This document shows, in pieces, positions 61,503 through 64,000 of a DNA stretch of 64,000 nucleotides. The DNA lies in the NCBI GenBank assembly GCA_038827615.1, contig JAWBNK010000001.1, forward strand, positions 58,290-122,289, given 5' to 3'. Below the pieces are notes generated by a model. The model was not told where the DNA came from. It ran no database searches and saw only the letters and a program-made list of their open reading frames with translations. This DNA comes from Thermosphaera sp. Lineage in GTDB: Archaea > Thermoproteota > Thermoprotei_A > Sulfolobales > Desulfurococcaceae. The translations under genes and the position numbers were made by a program. Each line of letters begins with the position of its first letter. The first letter of the stretch is position 1.

Positions 61503-62906
61503 ATGCTTATGAACAGCGAGTCTAAACTACTGATAACCTTGGCGATGATCGTTTTAGTGGGTTTGATAGCTTACTCTCCCATAGGGGGTCTTACCTTCCA
61601 ACAGAAAGCGATGCTGGGTATCACGGCACTTGCAATAATCTATTGGGTTACCGAGTGCGTTCCAATACCGGTAACGGGCATAATTATCATCCTTTTGGAA
61701 GTAGTTACCGGAATATTCCCTCTCTCAAGGGGATTATCGTACATAGCCTCCGATGTTAACATGTTGATCCTTGCAGGGCTCGTAATATCTATTGCCCTGT
61801 CGAAATACCAGCTTGACAGACTCTTGAGCCTGAAGATATTATCCTACATGGGGGAGAATACGGATAAGATAGTGCTCGGCATGATGCTGTCCACCGCCCT
61901 CCTTTCAATGTGGATTCCTAACACAGCGGCAGCCGCTATAATGGCGCCCGTAGCAGTAGGAATGTTGGAGTTGATCAACGCTGAGAAGGGCAAGAGCAAT
62001 ATCGGTAAAATGATGATGATAGGCGTTGCATACGCTGCCACGATAGGCGGCGTTGGAACTCCTGTTGGAACACCACCGGTGCCGATCACCATGCGAAACG
62101 TTAAAGAAGCAACAGGCTACGACATCACTTTTGCACAGTGGATGGCGTGGGGTGTACCCATAGCTCTGGTACTAACCCTACTAGCATGGGGTTTATTGAA
62201 GACGTTTTTCCCGCCGGAGGTTAAAGTAATCCCTGGGGGTAGAAGCATTGTTGAAAGAGAACTGTCGAAGATAGGCAGCCTCGATAGGCGGCAGAAGATG
62301 ACTCTCGCCATCTTCGGGGTTGCAGTGATCCTCTGGCTCATGGATTCGTTCTACCCTCTTCTACCAAACTGGACCTATATTGCGTCGCTGATAATAATCA
62401 TTCTCTATCTGATCCCCGGTGTTGGAACCCTTTCATGGGACGAGGTGTCTAGGGAGGCGGACTGGGGGGTTCTCTTCCTAATAGCGGGAGGTTTAGCGTT
62501 AGGCGGCGGCCTGAGGGAGACGGGATTGGTAAGGATGCTCGCAGACTTCATTGCAACCGGTTTAACGGGAACATCCCCATATATCGTGAACATTATCATA
62601 GCACTGGTAACCGGCTTCAGCGTGACCGTTTTCTGTAGCATAACGGCGACGTCGTCGGCCTTTGTCCCAGTAGCTTTGGCAATAGCCTCCTCCCTCGGTA
62701 TTGATGCCAGGTTCACTGGCATCGTTGCTGGCATAGCCTCGTGTTTTGCATTCCTTCTCCCAGCTAACACGCCGCCGAACGCCATTGCTTACTCGTACGG
62801 GTACTTCAAGAACTATGAGATGGCTAAGGTAGGAGTGGTTATGACTATATTGTCTTCGATAGTTATAATAGTTTTCATGCCGTATATTTCTATTCTGACA
62901 CGCTAA
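61503..62906 (+). CDS. DASS/SLC13 family anion:sodium symporter
   Basis: 467 residues, about 12 helices. IYWVTECVPIPVTGIIIILLEVVTGIFP near the start, the first re-entrant motif LLSMWIPNTAAAAIMAPVAVGML and the second CSITATSSAFVPVALAIASSLGI match the DASS fold. Tip motifs normally SNT appear as PNT and TAT, a modest deviation that may alter the substrate. It probably imports dicarboxylates, phosphate or sulfate with Na+. Start ATG 61503 or 61509. Confidence 0.88.
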   Translation: MLMNSESKLLITLAMIVLVGLIAYSPIGGLTFQQKAMLGITALAIIYWVTECVPIPVTGIIIILLEVVTGIFPLSRGLSYIASDVNMLILAGLVISIALSKYQLDRLLSLKILSYMGENTDKIVLGMMLSTALLSMWIPNTAAAAIMAPVAVGMLELINAEKGKSNIGKMMMIGVAYAATIGGVGTPVGTPPVPITMRNVKEATGYDITFAQWMAWGVPIALVLTLLAWGLLKTFFPPEVKVIPGGRSIVERELSKIGSLDRRQKMTLAIFGVAVILWLMDSFYPLLPNWTYIASLIIIILYLIPGVGTLSWDEVSREADWGVLFLIAGGLALGGGLRETGLVRMLADFIATGLTGTSPYIVNIIIALVTGFSVTVFCSITATSSAFVPVALAIASSLGIDARFTGIVAGIASCFAFLLPANTPPNAIAYSYGYFKNYEMAKVGVVMTILSSIVIIVFMPYISILTR

Positions 62907-62971
62907 CCACTTTTACCCTAAAGATAATGTTTTTTATGAAAAAGGCTCTAATGTATCAGTGGTCGTAGCTT

Positions 62972-64000
62972 ATGGTGTTGTTGAGAGGATTCAACATTTT
63001 GAAAACTGTAGCTGCCTTGTTTTCACTGCTAGGCGGGCTCATGATGTTTGTACCGTTGGTTGATTTCCTGTCGGGTGTGAGTGTATCGCGGGTCTTCCTA
63101 GCTTTTTCAATAGTCCTGCTGGCGGGCGGAACCCTACTCGTCTACAAGGTTAAATCCGAGGAGGGCTTGTCATTTATCGAGGCTACTATATCCTCTACTC
63201 TAGCGTGGACTCTACTACCTGCAGTCTCAGCGATTCCTTTGTCGATAGAGCTGGGAATCCCCTATTTCGATGCGTTCTTCGAGAGCGTCTCGGGATTCAC
63301 TGGAACAGGGTTAACGGTTCTCACCGGTTTAGACAGCATGAAGCCCAGCATCTTGTTCTGGAGAGCCCTTATGCAATGGGTAGGGGAGCTTGGTTTCGTC
63401 GTTTTCGCTATGGTTTTATTCCCATTTTTCTACAAGTATGGCCTTTTAATGTATGGCGTCGAGAGACCTATAAGAATAGAAGCGTCAATGTATAGAACTG
63501 CTAGGAGGTTATTCAACATCTATATAATACTGACGCTCGCGGGAACCCTCATGCTTTACTATACTGGTATGAACGTCTTCGACGCTCTCGTTCACTCTAT
63601 GACGGGCATAGCTACCGGTGGGATGAGCAATTATGACAGTAACTACGACCAGATATACCGCACCGCACCGTTAACCTCCATCCCGCTGATAATCATAATG
63701 GTGCTTGGGGCGACGAACTTCCTGCTTTTAGATAAACTCTTGAGGGGGGAGGGCGGACAAGTAGTGGGGAACGAGGAGTTCAAATTATACGTGTCTCTCC
63801 TAGCATTCTTTTCCATCATAACATCTTTAACGGTTGTTGTTTCAAACCCAAGCTCCATTCAGGAGGGAATTGTTTCAGGGGTCTTCAACGCGATATCCGC
63901 TATGACCACCACCGGGTTTAACATCGGCTCGATTAACCAGCTCCCCTACGTTTCCAAGCTAATCCTAGCGTTTTCAATGTTCATTGGGGGAATGACTTTC
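62972..64000 (+). CDS. trkH: TrkH/KtrB-type potassium transporter subunit, 3' end cut off
   Basis: 343 residues present; the frame is open at the window edge. The selectivity pore loops occur in sequence as SVSGFTGTGLTVLTG, SMTGIATGGMSNYDS and AISAMTTTGFNIGS, each with the conserved Gly of the K+ filter, separated by paired helices. ATG 62972 is the first start after an in-frame TAG at 62966. The fourth pore is beyond the edge. It should import K+ with a TrkA regulator encoded elsewhere. Confidence 0.9.
   Translation, partial: MVLLRGFNILKTVAALFSLLGGLMMFVPLVDFLSGVSVSRVFLAFSIVLLAGGTLLVYKVKSEEGLSFIEATISSTLAWTLLPAVSAIPLSIELGIPYFDAFFESVSGFTGTGLTVLTGLDSMKPSILFWRALMQWVGELGFVVFAMVLFPFFYKYGLLMYGVERPIRIEASMYRTARRLFNIYIILTLAGTLMLYYTGMNVFDALVHSMTGIATGGMSNYDSNYDQIYRTAPLTSIPLIIIMVLGATNFLLLDKLLRGEGGQVVGNEEFKLYVSLLAFFSIITSLTVVVSNPSSIQEGIVSGVFNAISAMTTTGFNIGSINQLPYVSKLILAFSMFIGGMTF

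Noticed and set aside
1..64000. CRISPR arrays, insertion sequences, prophage genes, rRNA operon
   Set aside because: No regularly spaced repeats, transposases, integrases or rRNA sequence were seen in the window.

Overview
The window looks like part of a hyperthermophilic crenarchaeal chromosome, most probably Desulfurococcales (a Desulfurococcus/Thermosphaera-like organism). This is inferred from form III RuBisCO, archaeal ribosomal proteins (eL39, eL31, eS19, LX, P0 and P1), aIF6, prefoldin, Spt5, archaemetzincin, archease, ThyX, anaerobic ribonucleotide reductase, tRNAs without encoded CCA, a tRNA intron with a bulge-helix-bulge, a C/D box sRNA, TATA boxes about 26 nt before leaderless starts, and GGTG-type ribosome binding sites. 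No rRNA, CRISPR array or insertion sequence was found.

Layout. 1-2.4 kb: the end of a DUF4350/DUF58 operon. 2.6-8.3 kb: a surface-fibre island with a secreted protein, three SipW/TasA-type pilin-like genes (one interrupted by an in-frame TGA), a winged-helix regulator, an ER-type (Ser/His) signal peptidase and a DUF5305 protein. 8.3-14.1 kb: RuBisCO, archease, archaemetzincin, tRNA-Phe, a sugar nucleotidyltransferase, an undescribed HExxH protein, tRNA-Gly, a C/D sRNA and a phosphodiesterase. 14.2-22.6 kb: an SF2 helicase, a copper ATPase with a 57-residue YHS protein and a short leader ORF, an alcohol dehydrogenase and SfsA. 22.7-30.9 kb: tRNA-Glu with a misplaced intron and a nucleotide block (dCTP deaminase, ThyX, NrdG, NrdD), plus an SSS transporter, a PspC protein and Nep1.

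31.0-38.6 kb is a compact, co-directional translation and secretion cluster: rnp4, a CRM protein, eS19, PDCD5, eL39, eL31, aIF6, LX, prefoldin alpha, FtsY, SecE, Spt5, uL11, uL1, P0 and P1. P1 appears to start at an AUA codon, and its last 97 bp are identical to the end of P0. AlaRS follows. 41-47 kb holds a transglutaminase-like protein and several membrane proteins and transporters. 47.2-51.7 kb carries a ferritin-encapsulin fusion with a small DUF59-like partner, a Nei-type glycosylase that lacks the N-terminal Pro, a photolyase and an orphan CARF protein. 52-54.3 kb has a secreted protein and an HTH plus DUF438/hemerythrin/PAS pair behind an 18-bp palindrome. 54.4-59.8 kb is a peptide-type ABC importer. 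It is followed by a coiled-coil protein, a DASS transporter and the start of a TrkH potassium transporter cut by the window edge.

The strongest candidates for undescribed biology are the SipW-dependent fibre island with its shared AGAATA operators, the encapsulated ferritin unit, the AUA-initiated ribosomal stalk gene and the HExxH protein. All functional statements come from reading motifs; no database search was run.
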